DNA of 64,000 bases from Ramlibacter lithotrophicus (GCF_012184415.1 NZ_VTOX01000003.1:473682-537681), one strand, 5' to 3'. Numbered from the stretch's first letter, positions 46,131 through 55,769 are shown. A program made the numbers and translations. Notes: generated from the sequence alone by a model not told the origin.

Positions 46131-46844
46131 ATGACTGCCTGCCTCACCTGGATGATGAAGGCGCGCCGCGGCGCGGCGGCGTTCGCCGCCCTGGCGCTGC
46201 TGGCGGCCGCCGCCGCGGCCCAGACCGCGCCGACCGCGGCCGATGCCGCCGGCTACAAGGGCCTGCATGCAGCGGCCTGGCGCGGCGACGCGGCGGCCAT
46301 CGCCCGGCTCTCCCCTGCCAAGGCGCAGCTCGATGCGCGCGACGGGCATGGCCGCACGCCCTTGCACGTGGCTGCCTTCGCGCGCCAGCGCGACGCGATT
46401 CGCGCACTGGCGAAGGCCGGCGCGAACCTGGACGCGCTCGAGGCCGACCGCTACGACGCCGTCACGATCGCCTCGGTGGCCGACGACGAGGAAACGCTGC
46501 GGGTCCTGCTGGCGCTGGGCGCCAGCGCGAAACAGGTCACCAGCCGCTATGACGGCACGGCGCTGATCGCCGCCGCCCACCTGGGGCACGACGGTGTCGT
46601 GCGGCAACTGATCGCCGCCGGCGCGCCCCTCGACCACGTCAACAACCTGCACTGGACAGCCGTCATCGAGTCCATCGTGCTCGGCGACGGCGGGCCACGC
46701 CATCAGGCGACGCTGAAAGCGCTGGTCGATGCCGGCGCCAACCTGCAACTGGCGGACCGGCAAGGCAACACGCCGCTGCAGCTGGCGCGCTCGCGCGGCT
46801 ACACGGCCATGGTGCGGGTGTTGGAGGCAGCCGGAGCGAAGTAG
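46131..46844 (+). CDS. Exported ankyrin-repeat protein
   Basis: A 237-residue protein with an N-terminal signal sequence (Ala-rich, to about residue 30) and five to six ankyrin repeats (GYKGLHAAAWRGD, HGRTPLHVAAFARQRDAI, GTALIAAAHLGHDGVVRQLI, QGNTPLQLARSRGY). Ankyrin repeats bind proteins. Periplasmic ankyrins such as AnkB protect catalase in pseudomonads. It is 4 nt after the HbpS-like gene, so both are one transcript and may be partners in oxidative-stress sensing. Confidence 0.87.
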   Translation: MTACLTWMMKARRGAAAFAALALLAAAAAAQTAPTAADAAGYKGLHAAAWRGDAAAIARLSPAKAQLDARDGHGRTPLHVAAFARQRDAIRALAKAGANLDALEADRYDAVTIASVADDEETLRVLLALGASAKQVTSRYDGTALIAAAHLGHDGVVRQLIAAGAPLDHVNNLHWTAVIESIVLGDGGPRHQATLKALVDAGANLQLADRQGNTPLQLARSRGYTAMVRVLEAAGAK

Positions 46845-46866
46845 TCGCTTGCGCGCTAGTGGGCGC

Positions 46867-48102
46867 TCACGCCGTGAGCGTGACGCGCGCGAACTTGCGC
46901 TTGCCCACCTGCACGACGTAGGTGCCCGGCTGCAGCTTGAGGCCCTTGTCGGAAACCGTCGCCGAGTCGATCCGCACGCCGCCGCCATCGACCAGACGGT
47001 TGGCCTCGCTGCTGGAAGGCGCGAGCCCGGCCTGCTTCAGCAAGGCGGCGATGCCCAGCGGGGCGCCGCCCAGCTGCACCTCGGGAATGTCGTCCGGCAC
47101 GCCGCCACGGCTGCGGTTGACGAAGTCCTGCTCGGCGGCGTCCGCCGCGCTGGCGCTGTGGAAGCGGGCCGTGATCTCCCTGGCCAGCAGCACCTTGGCG
47201 TCCTTGGGATTGCGGCCGCCCTCGATTTCCGCGCGCAACGCCGCCACCTCGGCCTCCGTCCGGAAGCTCAGCAGCGGGTACCAGCGCCACATCAGGTCGT
47301 CCGAGATCGACAGGACCTTGGCGAACATGGTGTTCGGGTCCTCGTTGATGCCGATGTAGTTGTTCTTGCTCTTGGACATCTTCTCGACGCCGTCGAGTCC
47401 CTCCAGCAGCGGCATCGTCAGGATGCATTGCGGCTCCTGGCCGTACTCCTGCTGCAGGTGCCGGCCCATCAGCAGGTTGAACTTCTGGTCGGTGCCGCCC
47501 AGCTCCAGGTCGCTCTTGAGGGCGACCGAGTCGTAACCCTGCATCAGCGGGTACAGGAACTCGTGGACGGAGATCGACTGGCCCTCGCGGAAGCGCTTGT
47601 TGAAATCGTCGCGCTCCATCATCCGGGCCACGGTGTAGCGGGCGGCCAGCTGGATCATGCCGCGCGCCCCGAGCGGATCGCTCCATTCGCTGTTGTAGCG
47701 GATCTCGGTGCGGGCGGGATCGAGCACCAGGCTCGCCTGCTTGTAATAAGTCTCGGCGTTGAGCCGGATCTGCTCGGCGGTGAGCGGCGGGCGGGTGGTG
47801 TTGCGCCCGGACGGGTCGCCGATCATGGAGGTGAAGTCGCCGATCAGGAAGATGACCTGGTGCCCCAGGTCCTGCAACTGCCTCATCTTGTTCAGGACCA
47901 CGGTGTGTCCGACGTGGATGTCAGGCGCTGTAGGATCGAGACCCAGCTTGATGCGCAGCGGGACCTTCAACGCCTCCGATCTGGCCAGTTTCTGCGCCCA
48001 TTCTTCCTCCGGGAGCAGCTCCTGGGCGCCACGGCGCGACACCGCCAGCGCCTCCCGCACACGATCGGTTACCGGATATCTTGTAACTTGGCCTTGATTC
48101 AT
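46867..48102 (-). CDS. tyrS: Tyrosyl-tRNA synthetase
   Basis: A 411-residue class I aminoacyl-tRNA synthetase (TyrRS of the TyrZ-like group). The HIGH motif is HVGHT, the KMSKS motif is intact, and [13 protein letters not shown] binds tyrosine. A C-terminal S4 domain ([20 protein letters not shown]) binds tRNA. The start [10 protein letters not shown] at 48102 is chosen; 27 upstream in-frame residues to 48183 are unlikely. It is divergent from the M23 peptidase gene with a 170-bp spacer. Confidence 0.95.
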   Translation of the reverse strand: MNQGQVTRYPVTDRVREALAVSRRGAQELLPEEEWAQKLARSEALKVPLRIKLGLDPTAPDIHVGHTVVLNKMRQLQDLGHQVIFLIGDFTSMIGDPSGRNTTRPPLTAEQIRLNAETYYKQASLVLDPARTEIRYNSEWSDPLGARGMIQLAARYTVARMMERDDFNKRFREGQSISVHEFLYPLMQGYDSVALKSDLELGGTDQKFNLLMGRHLQQEYGQEPQCILTMPLLEGLDGVEKMSKSKNNYIGINEDPNTMFAKVLSISDDLMWRWYPLLSFRTEAEVAALRAEIEGGRNPKDAKVLLAREITARFHSASAADAAEQDFVNRSRGGVPDDIPEVQLGGAPLGIAALLKQAGLAPSSSEANRLVDGGGVRIDSATVSDKGLKLQPGTYVVQVGKRKFARVTLTA

Positions 48103-48272
48103 AAGGATTTTTCGGAAAGCCGCGCAACAGGCGTGGCTATACTCGGGCTCGTCGCGGGAGATGCCGATTCTAGTTGTGGCCAAATCCGCGATTTCGGCTC
48201 ACGCATGTAACGCAGGGGAACCGCCTACGGCCACGTAGGACAAAAGAGCTCCCCGTTGTGAGGAAGGGTCCA

Positions 48273-49634
48273 TTGAATAACGGTTTCATCGCCACCGGCG
48301 AACAACTCCTGTCGCGCGTTTCGAAGGCCGTCGAGCAGCATCCGAGGAAGCTCACCGCCCTGATCGCGGCCCTGCTGTTCGGCGGTGGTGGTTTCGCGGC
48401 CGCCTCGCTGGACACTTCCGAACCGCTGCCGGACGACTTCGTCGTGCGCGAGGTGCTGGAAGCGGTGCAACCCCTGCCGGTGCAGGAGCAGGTGCAAAGC
48501 CTCGACGTGCACAGCTTCAACCTGTTCCGCACCGAGGCGACCCGTGCCAGCGACACCGTGGAATCGCTGCTGGCGCGCCTGGGCGTCGACGACCCCGCCG
48601 CCGCCAGCTTCCTGCGCCGCGAACCAACCTTCCGCACGCAGCTGCTGGGCCGCGCCGGCCGCAACGTGACCATCGAAACAACCCAGCAGCACGCCCTGAG
48701 CAAGCTCACCGCCCGCTGGGCGCCCCAGGACGACGGCACCTTCAAGCGCCTGGTGGTCGAGCGCGTCGGCGATGGCCGTTTTCAGTCCCGCGTCGAGGCC
48801 GCGCCCCTGACAGCGGCCACCCGGCTGGCCAGCGCCACGATCCGCAGTTCGCTGTTCGCGGCCGCCGACGAGGCCCGCATCCCGGATCCCGTCGTCGTGC
48901 AGATCGCCGACATCTTTTCCAGCGACATCGATTTCGAGCGGCAGCTGCGCGCCGGCGACCGCTTCAACGTGGTCTACGAAGCCCTGGAGGCGGACGGCGA
49001 GCCGATGCGCACGGGCCGGGTCCTGTCGGTGGAGTTCGTGAACAAGGGCAAGACCCACCAGGCGATGTGGTTCCAGGAACCGGGCCGCAAGGGTGGCTAT
49101 TACGACCTCGACGGCAAGAGCCTGGAAAGCTCCTACCTCAGCTCGCCCATGGAATTCTCGCGCGTGACCAGCAGCTTCAAGATGCGGTTCCACCCGATCC
49201 TGCACCAGTGGAAGGCCCACCTGGGCACCGACTACGGCGGTGCGATCGGCACGCCCGTGCGCAGCGTCGGCGACGGCGTGGTCGAGTTCGCCGGCGTGCA
49301 GAACGGATTCGGCAACGTGGTGATCGTGAGGCACAACGCCACCGACGAGACCTTGTATGCCCACCTGAGCCGCATCGACGTGCGCCGTGGCCAGACCATC
49401 GCGCAGGGCCAGCGCGTCGGCGCACTGGGCCAGACCGGCTGGGCGACCGGCCCGCACCTGCACTTCGAGTTCCGCGTCAACGGCGTCCACAAGAACCCGC
49501 AGCTGATCGCCAGGCGCAACGACGCCGTGACGCTGTCGGCCGAAGCGAAGCCGGGCTTCGAGCGGCTGGCCCGCGCCATGAAGGTGCAGCTCGCAGCCGC
49601 CGGAACGGCCACCGCCGTCGCCAGCGCCGACTGA
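48273..49634 (+). CDS. M23-family metallopeptidase, membrane-anchored
   Basis: A 453-residue cell-wall peptidase. An N-terminal membrane anchor (LTALIAALLFGGGGFAAASL) precedes a long region with an OapA/LysM-like domain and a C-terminal LytM/M23 domain with zinc ligands in FHPILHQWKAHLGTDYG and HLHFEFR. The start is TTG 48273, since AGGAAGG (48261-48267) lies 5 nt upstream; GTG 48258 lacks such a site. It cuts peptidoglycan cross-links in the periplasm or activates amidases. anmK follows 42 nt downstream. Confidence 0.88.
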   Translation: MNNGFIATGEQLLSRVSKAVEQHPRKLTALIAALLFGGGGFAAASLDTSEPLPDDFVVREVLEAVQPLPVQEQVQSLDVHSFNLFRTEATRASDTVESLLARLGVDDPAAASFLRREPTFRTQLLGRAGRNVTIETTQQHALSKLTARWAPQDDGTFKRLVVERVGDGRFQSRVEAAPLTAATRLASATIRSSLFAAADEARIPDPVVVQIADIFSSDIDFERQLRAGDRFNVVYEALEADGEPMRTGRVLSVEFVNKGKTHQAMWFQEPGRKGGYYDLDGKSLESSYLSSPMEFSRVTSSFKMRFHPILHQWKAHLGTDYGGAIGTPVRSVGDGVVEFAGVQNGFGNVVIVRHNATDETLYAHLSRIDVRRGQTIAQGQRVGALGQTGWATGPHLHFEFRVNGVHKNPQLIARRNDAVTLSAEAKPGFERLARAMKVQLAAAGTATAVASAD

Positions 49635-49676
49635 TCCGGCAGCGTCGCGCGCCAGGCGTGCCGCTACCATCGCCGC

Positions 49677-50786
49677 ATGCCTGATTTCTACATCGGCCTC
49701 ATGTCGGGCACGTCGCTCGACGGCGTCGACGGCGTCCTGGTCGACTTCTCACCGAACACGCCGCTCGTCATCGAGCACGCCTGCGCGCCGTTCCCGTCGG
49801 CCTTGCGCGCCGAACTGCTGGCGCTGAACCGCAGCGGCCCCGACGAGCTGCACCGCGCGGCACTGGCCGGCAACGAACTGATGCGGCAGTACGCCGCCAT
49901 CGTCCGTGAATTGCTCGAGAAGGCCCGAGCACAGGCAGCCGATATCCGGGCGATCGGCGCCCACGGCCAGACGGTGCGGCACCGGCCCCAGGAATTCGAC
50001 GGCACCGGCTACACCTTGCAACTGTGCCAGCCGGCGCTGCTGGCGGAGCTCACCGGCATAGCCGTGGTCGCCGACTTCCGCAGCCGCGACGTGGCCGCCG
50101 GCGGCCAGGGTGCGCCCCTCGCGCCCTTCTTCCACCAGGCGCTGTACGGCCACCAGCAGGATACCGTGGGCGTCCTGAACATAGGCGGCATTTCCAACAT
50201 CACCTTGTTGCGGGCCGACGGGACGATCCTGGGGTTCGACTGCGGCCCCGGCAATGCGCTCATCGACGGCTGGTGCGCGCGCCATACCGGCCAGGCGTAT
50301 GACGCCGACGGCGCGTGGGCGGCGGGCGGCCGGGTGGTGCCGGCCCTGCTGGACGCGCTTTTGGGTGACCCCTATTTCCGCAAGGCGCCGCCCAAGAGCA
50401 CGGGCCGCGACCTGTTCAGCCACGAGTGGGTGGAAAACCACCTGCGCGGCTTCCCCGACGCGGCGCTCGCCGACGTGCAGGCCACGCTGACCGAGCTCAC
50501 GGCCGTGGCCTGCAGCCGCGACGTGCTGCGGCACGAGCCTTCGCTCACGCGCCTGATCGTCTGCGGCGGCGGCGCCCTGAACGGGCACCTCATGAAGCGG
50601 CTGAAGGCGCTGCTGCCGGCGGCGCAGGTTTCGTCCAGCGCCGATTTCGGCCTGCCGCCGCTGCAGGTGGAAGCAACCGCGTTCGCCTGGCTCGCCCGCA
50701 AGGCCGTCCGGCGCGAGCCGCTGGCGCTCCAAAGCATCACGGGCGCCAGAGGCGCCCGTGTGCTGGGGGGAATCTATCCGGCCTAG
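49677..50786 (+). CDS. anmK: Anhydro-N-acetylmuramic acid kinase
   Basis: A 369-residue kinase that converts 1,6-anhydroMurNAc to MurNAc-6-P in peptidoglycan recycling. The N-terminal [19 protein letters not shown] is the family hallmark; [24 protein letters not shown] and [15 protein letters not shown] complete the ASKHA fold. The M23 peptidase and anmK lie together, a common Burkholderiales arrangement. The 3' end overlaps the convergent erpA by 4 nt and contains a perfect hairpin. Confidence 0.95.
   Translation: MPDFYIGLMSGTSLDGVDGVLVDFSPNTPLVIEHACAPFPSALRAELLALNRSGPDELHRAALAGNELMRQYAAIVRELLEKARAQAADIRAIGAHGQTVRHRPQEFDGTGYTLQLCQPALLAELTGIAVVADFRSRDVAAGGQGAPLAPFFHQALYGHQQDTVGVLNIGGISNITLLRADGTILGFDCGPGNALIDGWCARHTGQAYDADGAWAAGGRVVPALLDALLGDPYFRKAPPKSTGRDLFSHEWVENHLRGFPDAALADVQATLTELTAVACSRDVLRHEPSLTRLIVCGGGALNGHLMKRLKALLPAAQVSSSADFGLPPLQVEATAFAWLARKAVRREPLALQSITGARGARVLGGIYPA
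50738..50760. terminator. Perfect 10-bp hairpin within the end of anmK
   Basis: CACGGGCGCC (50738-50747) and GGCGCCCGTG (50751-50760) pair fully around an AGA loop. It lies 23 bp before the end of anmK and the end of the convergent erpA. There is no T-run on either side, so it is at most a partial terminator or an mRNA end protector for erpA. Confidence 0.4.
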
Positions 50787-51160
50787 TGCTGGTCGCCAGG
50801 CGAGAAGCTGGAGCCGCAACCGCAGGTGGTGCCGGCATTGGGGTTCTTGATCACGAACTGGGCGCCCTGCAGGTCTTCCTTGTAGTCGATCTCGGCGCCG
50901 ACCAGGTACTGGTAGCTCATCGCGTCGATCAGCAGCGACACGCCGTTCTTGCTCATCACGGTGTCGTCGTCGTTGGTGATCTCGTCGAACGTGAAGCCGT
51001 ACTGGAAGCCGGAGCAGCCGCCGCCCTGGACGAAGACGCGCAGCTTGAGGTCGGGGTTGCCTTCCTCGGCAATCAGGTCCGCCACCTTCGCGGCCGCGCT
51101 GTCCGTGAAGATCAGCGGTGCGGGCATTTCGGTCTGGACGTTCTCGGCTACGGCGCTCAT
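50783..51160 (-). CDS. erpA: Iron-sulfur cluster insertion protein ErpA
   Basis: A 125-residue A-type Fe-S carrier. The three conserved cysteines are in [11 protein letters not shown] and TCGCGSSFS. The acidic motif and length fit ErpA rather than IscA. ErpA hands clusters to apo-enzymes such as IspG and IspH. The start MSAVAENV at 51160 is chosen over 51232. It links with the suf genes at the window start and TtcA as client. Bactofilin lies 68 nt upstream on the same strand. Confidence 0.92.
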   Translation of the reverse strand: MSAVAENVQTEMPAPLIFTDSAAAKVADLIAEEGNPDLKLRVFVQGGGCSGFQYGFTFDEITNDDDTVMSKNGVSLLIDAMSYQYLVGAEIDYKEDLQGAQFVIKNPNAGTTCGCGSSFSPGDQH

Positions 51161-51228
51161 GGTCTGGGTCTCCGGGGAGAGGGTGCTCTGGATATGAATA
51201 GTACTGCCAATTGCTCGGGATTTCCGGC

Positions 51229-51624
51229 TCAAGGGTTATTGGCCGCCAGCTTCAGGACGGGCTTTTCCTCGCCCTCCACCGGCTGGAGATGCCCGGAAAT
51301 GATGGCTCCCTGGTGCATCTCGAGCGCCTTGTACGTGACGTCTCCTTCGATCCGCGCCAGCGGCTGCAGTTCCAGCAATTCGGCCGCGTGGACCGGCCCC
51401 TTGACGGTGCCGTTGATGATGACGTGGTCGGCACGGATCTCGCCACCCGTCACCGTCACCGCTTCGGAAACCACCAGGATGCTGGGCTGGTCGCCGTCGG
51501 CGGTGACGCTGCCGGTCACCCGGCCGTCGATCCGCAATCCCTCGGTGAACCTGATGTTGCCGTCGATGACGATGCCCTCGGCGATCAGGCTCTTGATCGG
51601 GGGCTGTGCCCTGTTCCCAAACAT
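51229..51624 (-). CDS. Bactofilin (polymer-forming cytoskeletal protein)
   Basis: A 131-residue protein with a central DUF583 beta-helix (about 20-120) of short repeats: [20 protein letters not shown] and [20 protein letters not shown]. Bactofilins self-assemble into filaments and help place cell-wall enzymes. The start MFGNRAQPP at 51624 has an AGGAG site a few bases upstream. Upstream in-frame codons to 51801 are discarded. Its neighbour erpA lies downstream, as in several Comamonadaceae. Confidence 0.9.
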   Translation of the reverse strand: MFGNRAQPPIKSLIAEGIVIDGNIRFTEGLRIDGRVTGSVTADGDQPSILVVSEAVTVTGGEIRADHVIINGTVKGPVHAAELLELQPLARIEGDVTYKALEMHQGAIISGHLQPVEGEEKPVLKLAANNP

Positions 51625-51798
51625 GCTCGCTCCTGGTGTTGCTGCGCTTACAGGCGGATGCGGACTGCACGCCTTGGCCGTGACGTTTTGTACCACGCGT
51701 CCCGGCGGCGGGGCTATGGCTCCTTCGGCTCTGCGGTATCCGCGCAACTGCCATGGTCGAGCTGGGCGGCGCCGCGGCGGAAGGTGCCGGCGCCAATG

Positions 51799-51830
51799 CA
51801 AAAGCCGCCGAGGCGAACCTGGGCGGCTTT
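51799..51830 (-). terminator. Rho-independent terminator of rplM-rpsI
   Basis: On the minus strand, AAAGCCGCC and GGCGGCTTT form a 9-bp stem with a 12-nt loop, followed by TTTTGC. It begins 21 bp after the rpsI stop, the right place to end the ribosomal operon. Confidence 0.8.
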
Positions 51831-51850
51831 GCGGGTGGAGCGAAAGCGGC

Positions 51851-52243
51851 TTAGCGCTTGCTGAACTGCTTGCGGCGGCGTGCGGAGTGCAGGCCGACCT
51901 TTTTCCGTTCCACTTCGCGGGCGTCGCGGGTGACGAAGCCAGCCTGGCTCAGCGCGGGCTTCAGGGTCGCGTCCCAGTCGATCAGCGCACGGGTGATGCC
52001 GTGGCGGGTGGCGCCGGCCTGGCCGGATTCGCCGCCGCCGTGGACGTTGACCTGGATATCGAAGGTCTCGACATGGTTGGTCAGCACCAGGGGCTGCTTG
52101 GCGATCATGATCGAGGTCTGGCGGCCGAAGAACTCCTGGATGTCCTTGCCGTTGACCGTGATCTTGCCGCTGCCTTTTTTCATGAACACGCGGGCGACGC
52201 TGCTCTTGCGGCGGCCGGTGCCATTGTTCCATTCACCAATCAT
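51851..52243 (-). CDS. rpsI: 30S ribosomal protein S9
   Basis: A 130-residue S9 protein beginning [20 protein letters not shown] and ending [11 protein letters not shown], the conserved C-terminal tail that contacts P-site t[18 protein letters not shown] is fully conserved. It is 11 nt after rplM in the universal rplM-rpsI operon. Confidence 0.98.
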   Translation of the reverse strand: MIGEWNNGTGRRKSSVARVFMKKGSGKITVNGKDIQEFFGRQTSIMIAKQPLVLTNHVETFDIQVNVHGGGESGQAGATRHGITRALIDWDATLKPALSQAGFVTRDAREVERKKVGLHSARRRKQFSKR

Positions 52244-52254
52244 CGTTTGGCTCC

Positions 52255-52683
52255 TCAGATTTCCAGCGGCTTGGGCTGTTGGGCGGTGTGCGGATGCTCC
52301 GCGCCGCCGTACACCTTGAGCTTCTTGATCATGGCGTAGCCGAGCGGACCCTTGGGCAGCATGCCCTTGACGGCCTTCTCGAGCGCGCGGCCGGGGTGCT
52401 TGGCCTGCATGTCCTTGAAGTTGGTGCCGTAGATGCCGCCGGGAAAGCCGGAGTGGCGGTAGTACACCTTGTCGAGGGCCTTGTTGCCCGTGACGCGGAG
52501 CCTGGAAGCGTTGATGACGACGATGAAGTCGCCGGTGTCGACGTGAGGCGTGTAAATGGCCTTGTGCTTGCCGCGCAAACGGAGGGCTGCTTCGCTGGCA
52601 ACCCGACCGAGCACCTTGTCGGTGGCGTCAATCACAAACCACTCGTGCTTCACGTCAGCGGGTTTTGCGCTGAACGTAGACAT
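52255..52683 (-). CDS. rplM: 50S ribosomal protein L13
   Basis: A 142-residue L13 protein: [36 protein letters not shown] and [20 protein letters not shown] are all conserved. First gene of rplM-rpsI. Upstream is a strong TATAAT-type -10 on the same strand with a leader of about 140 nt, in which L13 autoregulation could act as in E. coli. Confidence 0.98.
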   Translation of the reverse strand: MSTFSAKPADVKHEWFVIDATDKVLGRVASEAALRLRGKHKAIYTPHVDTGDFIVVINASRLRVTGNKALDKVYYRHSGFPGGIYGTNFKDMQAKHPGRALEKAVKGMLPKGPLGYAMIKKLKVYGGAEHPHTAQQPKPLEI

Positions 52684-52836
52684 GAGATCTCTTTCGGAGA
52701 AGTGGCTTGGCGGGCCCTTTTCCACGGTCGGTGTTCCTCTGGACGGGAACCTCTTAGGTGGGGTCACCGGAAGGATCTGGGATCCGGCCGGTTCTCCGTC
52801 GCGGGGCCACAAGGCGCTGCGGAGCCCGACATTATA
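52684..52836 (-). promoter_or_regulatory. rplM promoter and leader
   Basis: On the minus strand, a consensus TATAAT lies at 52836-52831. The -35 region is weak by eye. The leader of about 140 nt contains a GTTCC...GGAAC hairpin (52733-52750) before the rplM ATG at 52683. Ribosomal protein leaders of this kind often carry a binding site for the encoded protein, but this is not shown here. Confidence 0.6.
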
Positions 52837-52866
52837 CGAAGAATCAGGGACTTGGCGCCAGCCTGG

Positions 52867-53784
52867 CTACAACACCGCCTGCCGCGTGACCCCGTCGCGG
52901 AACATGAAGCGCTTGAGCTTGTGCAGCGCCTCGTTCTGGATCTGTCGCACCCGCTCGCGGGTCAGTTGCAGCCGGTCGCTGAGGACCTCCAGCGTCTCGG
53001 GCTCGCGATCGTACAGCCCGAAGCGCCCTTGCAGGATCTCGCGTTCGCGGCCGGAGAGCGCACCCATGCAACTGCCGAGGAGCTTTTCCAGCTGATGGTT
53101 CTGGACCACACCCGTGGGATCGGGGCTGACTTCGTCGGCCAGGGAGTCGCCCAGCGTGCGGTCGTCGTCCGAATGCTCGACCACGGCGTCCAGCGACTTG
53201 GGCGTTTCCGCCAGCGCCAGCAGGGCCGCCACCTCCTGCACGTCACGGCCCAGCAATGCCGCCACGTCGTCGGCACGCACGCCGTCGGCTTCGCCGCCGC
53301 TGCCAGATGCGGCGCGATCCGGATCGTGCTCGAGCGTGCGGCGGGCGCGCAGCACCTGGTGGAGGTCGCGCACCACGTGCACCGGCAGGCGCACCACCCG
53401 GCCCTGGGTGATGACGGCCCGTTCCACCGATTGCCGCACCCACCAGGTCGCGTAGGTGGTGAAGCGAAAGCCCCGCTCCGGCTCGAACTTGTCGATGGCG
53501 TGCATCAGGCCCAGGTTGCCTTCCTCGATCAGGTCCGACATCGGAACGCCCCGCCCCACGTAGCGCTTGGCTATGCTGACCACGAGGCGCAGGTTGTGCT
53601 CGATCATCGACTGGCGGGCGGCGAAGTCGCCGGCCCGTGCGAGCGTGGCCGTGGCCAGCTCCTCCTCGCGGCTGAACAGCTGGGTGCGCCGCACGTCCCG
53701 CAGGTAGAGCGTGAGGGCATCGCTCGAGTCGCCGGCGGGCTCCGCCGGGGCCTGGACAGGTTGGCTCGGGAGGGCAAGGTCCAT
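52867..53784 (-). CDS. rpoS: Sigma-70 family factor, RpoS-like
   Basis: A 305-residue group 2 sigma factor with regions 1.2 ([20 protein letters not shown]), 2 ([15 protein letters not shown], then [20 protein letters not shown]), 3 and 4 ([20 protein letters not shown]). GGAG stands 6 nt before ATG 53784, so this start is preferred to 53808. RpoS controls stationary-phase and stress genes. In most relatives rpoS follows nlpD, but here it stands next to rplM, so it could be a second RpoS/RpoH-like paralogue. Confidence 0.75.
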   Translation of the reverse strand: MDLALPSQPVQAPAEPAGDSSDALTLYLRDVRRTQLFSREEELATATLARAGDFAARQSMIEHNLRLVVSIAKRYVGRGVPMSDLIEEGNLGLMHAIDKFEPERGFRFTTYATWWVRQSVERAVITQGRVVRLPVHVVRDLHQVLRARRTLEHDPDRAASGSGGEADGVRADDVAALLGRDVQEVAALLALAETPKSLDAVVEHSDDDRTLGDSLADEVSPDPTGVVQNHQLEKLLGSCMGALSGREREILQGRFGLYDREPETLEVLSDRLQLTRERVRQIQNEALHKLKRFMFRDGVTRQAVL

Positions 53785-53932
53785 GATGAACTCCGCATCC
53801 GGCAGCAAGCGCGGATGGCTCTCTCGCCTGCGGCCGTTCTTTCAATCTAGGTGCGGAGGCGGCGGCCGGGGTGATTCAGATCAAGATATCGGCCGCCCCA
53901 ATGAGCGCGGTTCGCGCGGGTACCATCCCGGC

Positions 53933-54853
53933 ATGTTCAGTTACCGCCACGCCTTCCACGCCGGCAGCCATGCCGACGTGCTCAAACACGCGATGCTGAT
54001 CGCCATCGTGCGCCACCTGACGCAGAAGGAGGCGGCGCTGATGGTGGTGGACACCCATGCCGGTGCCGGCCTCTATCGGCTGGACAGCGATTTCTCGGGC
54101 ACCTCGGGCGAGGCGGCCGACGGCGTCGTCAAGCTGTTCGCCGCGCTGGCGCCGGCGGGCAAGGCCAGGCCGCTGATCGCCGAGCCGGTGCCCATGCTGC
54201 AGGACTACCTGGAGACGATCGCGGGCTTCAACCCCGACGGCCAATTGAAGATCTACCCCGGCTCGCCCTTCATCGTGCAGAGCCTGCTGCGCCAGGACGC
54301 GCGCGACAAGCTCAAGCTGTTCGAGATGCACCCGACCGACAGCAAGGCGCTCGCGGCCAACATCGCGCAATTGCAGGCCGGGCGGCAGGTGGCCGTGGCG
54401 CGGGCCGACGGCTTCGAGGGCATGAAGGCCTTCCTGCCGCCCCCGTCGCGGCGCGGCCTGGTGCTGATCGATCCAAGTTATGAAATCAAGAGCGATTACG
54501 CCAAAGTGAGCGCGAGCATCCAGGACGCCTTGAAGCGCTTCGTCACCGGCACGTACGTGGTCTGGTATCCCGTGATCCCGCGGCCCGAGGCGCACGACCT
54601 GCCCCGCCGCCTGAAGACCCTGGCCAACCAGGCCGGCAAGTCCTGGCTGCATGCGACGCTGGCCATCGGGCAGGACGAAGCGCGCAACGTGCCGGGCGAG
54701 GCCGACCGCGGCCAGGGCCTGACGGCGAGCGGGATGTTCGTGATCAACCCGCCGCACACCCTGCGCGCGGCGCTGCAGGCCGCGCTGCCGCAGTTGCTGC
54801 AAGTGCTGGGGCGCGGCAAGGGGCAGGGGCAGACGCTGGAAGCGGGGGCGTAG
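53933..54853 (+). CDS. rlmJ: 23S rRNA (adenine-2030-N6)-methyltransferase RlmJ
   Basis: A 306-residue methyltransferase beginning MFSYRHAFHAGSHADVLKH, the family signature. SAM-binding VVDTHAGAGLYRLD and the N6-adenine catalytic motif variant IDPSYE (in place of DPPY) are present. A FVVWYP-like segment (YVVWYPVIP) follows. Length matches the family. The gene ends right before the tRNA-like 3' fragment that opens the accessory region. Confidence 0.93.
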   Translation: MFSYRHAFHAGSHADVLKHAMLIAIVRHLTQKEAALMVVDTHAGAGLYRLDSDFSGTSGEAADGVVKLFAALAPAGKARPLIAEPVPMLQDYLETIAGFNPDGQLKIYPGSPFIVQSLLRQDARDKLKLFEMHPTDSKALAANIAQLQAGRQVAVARADGFEGMKAFLPPPSRRGLVLIDPSYEIKSDYAKVSASIQDALKRFVTGTYVVWYPVIPRPEAHDLPRRLKTLANQAGKSWLHATLAIGQDEARNVPGEADRGQGLTASGMFVINPPHTLRAALQAALPQLLQVLGRGKGQGQTLEAGA

Positions 54854-54861
54854 CGACGAGA

Positions 54862-54911
54862 GCGGATTGCAAATCCGCGTGTCGGTGGTTCGATTCCGCC
54901 CGAGGCCACCA
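54862..54911 (+). other. tRNA 3'-end fragment (GCA anticodon), candidate attachment site
   Basis: Positions 54862-54878 form a perfect anticodon arm (GCGGA, loop TTGCAAA, TCCGC) with anticodon GCA (Cys). A T-arm GGTGG-TTCGATT-CCGCC follows, then CGAGGCC, A and CCA to 54911. The 5' half is absent: the bases upstream are the end of rlmJ, only 4 of 7 acceptor pairs could form and the D-arm is too short. The T-arm and variable loop look more like a tRNA-Phe of this group. It is therefore a tRNA remnant, as left by integration into a tRNA 3' end. Confidence 0.7.
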
Positions 54912-54938
54912 GTCCTCAAGCGCCTCCGCGACTCATCA

Positions 54939-54968
54939 GGGTCCGGGGGCGTTTCTACAAACGGACCC
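54939..54968. terminator. 7-bp hairpin after the tRNA fragment
   Basis: GGGTCCG (54939-54945) and CGGACCC (54962-54968) pair around a 16-nt loop that includes TTTCTACAA, and GGATTTCT follows. It lies 27 bp after the CCA and just before the convergent protease gene, so it may end transcripts from both sides. Confidence 0.45.
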
Positions 54969-54974
54969 GGATTT

Positions 54975-55769
54975 CTACAATTCGCCAGCAGAGTCCCAGC
55001 TGACGATGGTCTCGAGGCCGAACTTTTCCAAACGCTGGATCGACACGCGCAACAGATCAGCTACTACTTCCGCTTCAAGAAAGAAGACGCGCCCTGAGGC
55101 GGGCGTCCCGGCGATGGCAATCCCGCAAAACCGCATTGCTGGCTCGCTGCAGAACCGCTCCTCCAGAGAAAACACGGGTGAGCCGCTGAAGCCCGAGAAC
55201 GTCTCGAAATCTAGCGGGTTCTGCACCTCCAACTCGTGCACCGTTGCCTGGATGTTGGATATCCCTCGGTATCGACCGGGCAGCAATGCCTGGGAGTTGA
55301 GTATCCGCATCTCGTCGAAATCCACCTCGTTGATCTCCAGCGGATACCCGAATAAGAAGAACGTGGCCACATGTGCCCTATGCTTCCATTCCATGGTTCC
55401 TGGTCGGTCGAGCCAAATGATGCGAGCGCGCTTCGCATCGTGGGTCGGCACCTTGCGGAAGTCCACCTCGTACGCCAACACGTCATATTCAGTCGGGTCG
55501 TCGTCATGTTCCGGGGTCATGCGAAACCCATTGCTAAGGTGGAGCCAGTGAGCCGACCCCTCAACGGGAGAAATCATCACGGATTGAGAGTGGTTCTCAC
55601 CCACGTTGTGCGCCGCTGTGATGGCAAAGACGCGGCCTCCGAGCCCAGCCAGAAAACATGTGCCCCAGACACTCACCGGAGCTTCCGCGATGCCCGTTCG
55701 AAAAAGCAGCGGACGAGCGGTGGTCCGCACCGGGAGGTTTGGTTTCTGCGGATTCTCTGGCAGTCGCAC
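54975..55769 (-). CDS. Trypsin-like serine protease (cytosolic type)
   Basis: A 264-residue chymotrypsin-fold protein with a visible catalytic triad: His54 in AITAAHNV, Asp96 in TEYDVLAYE and Ser195 in SGFSGSPVF. It has no signal peptide or membrane segment, unlike DegP-type enzymes, and no PDZ domain. Proteases of this type occur in bacterial conflict and defence loci. GTG 55769 is the first good start; its ribosome site is weak. Codon use is less G/C-biased than in the core genes. It is divergent from the truncated GHKL gene. Confidence 0.7.
   Translation of the reverse strand: MRLPENPQKPNLPVRTTARPLLFRTGIAEAPVSVWGTCFLAGLGGRVFAITAAHNVGENHSQSVMISPVEGSAHWLHLSNGFRMTPEHDDDPTEYDVLAYEVDFRKVPTHDAKRARIIWLDRPGTMEWKHRAHVATFFLFGYPLEINEVDFDEMRILNSQALLPGRYRGISNIQATVHELEVQNPLDFETFSGFSGSPVFSLEERFCSEPAMRFCGIAIAGTPASGRVFFLEAEVVADLLRVSIQRLEKFGLETIVSWDSAGEL

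Noticed and set aside
54842..54911. A functional tRNA-Cys gene
   Set aside because: The acceptor stem pairs at only 4 of 7 positions, the D-arm is too short and the 5' part is the coding end of rlmJ.
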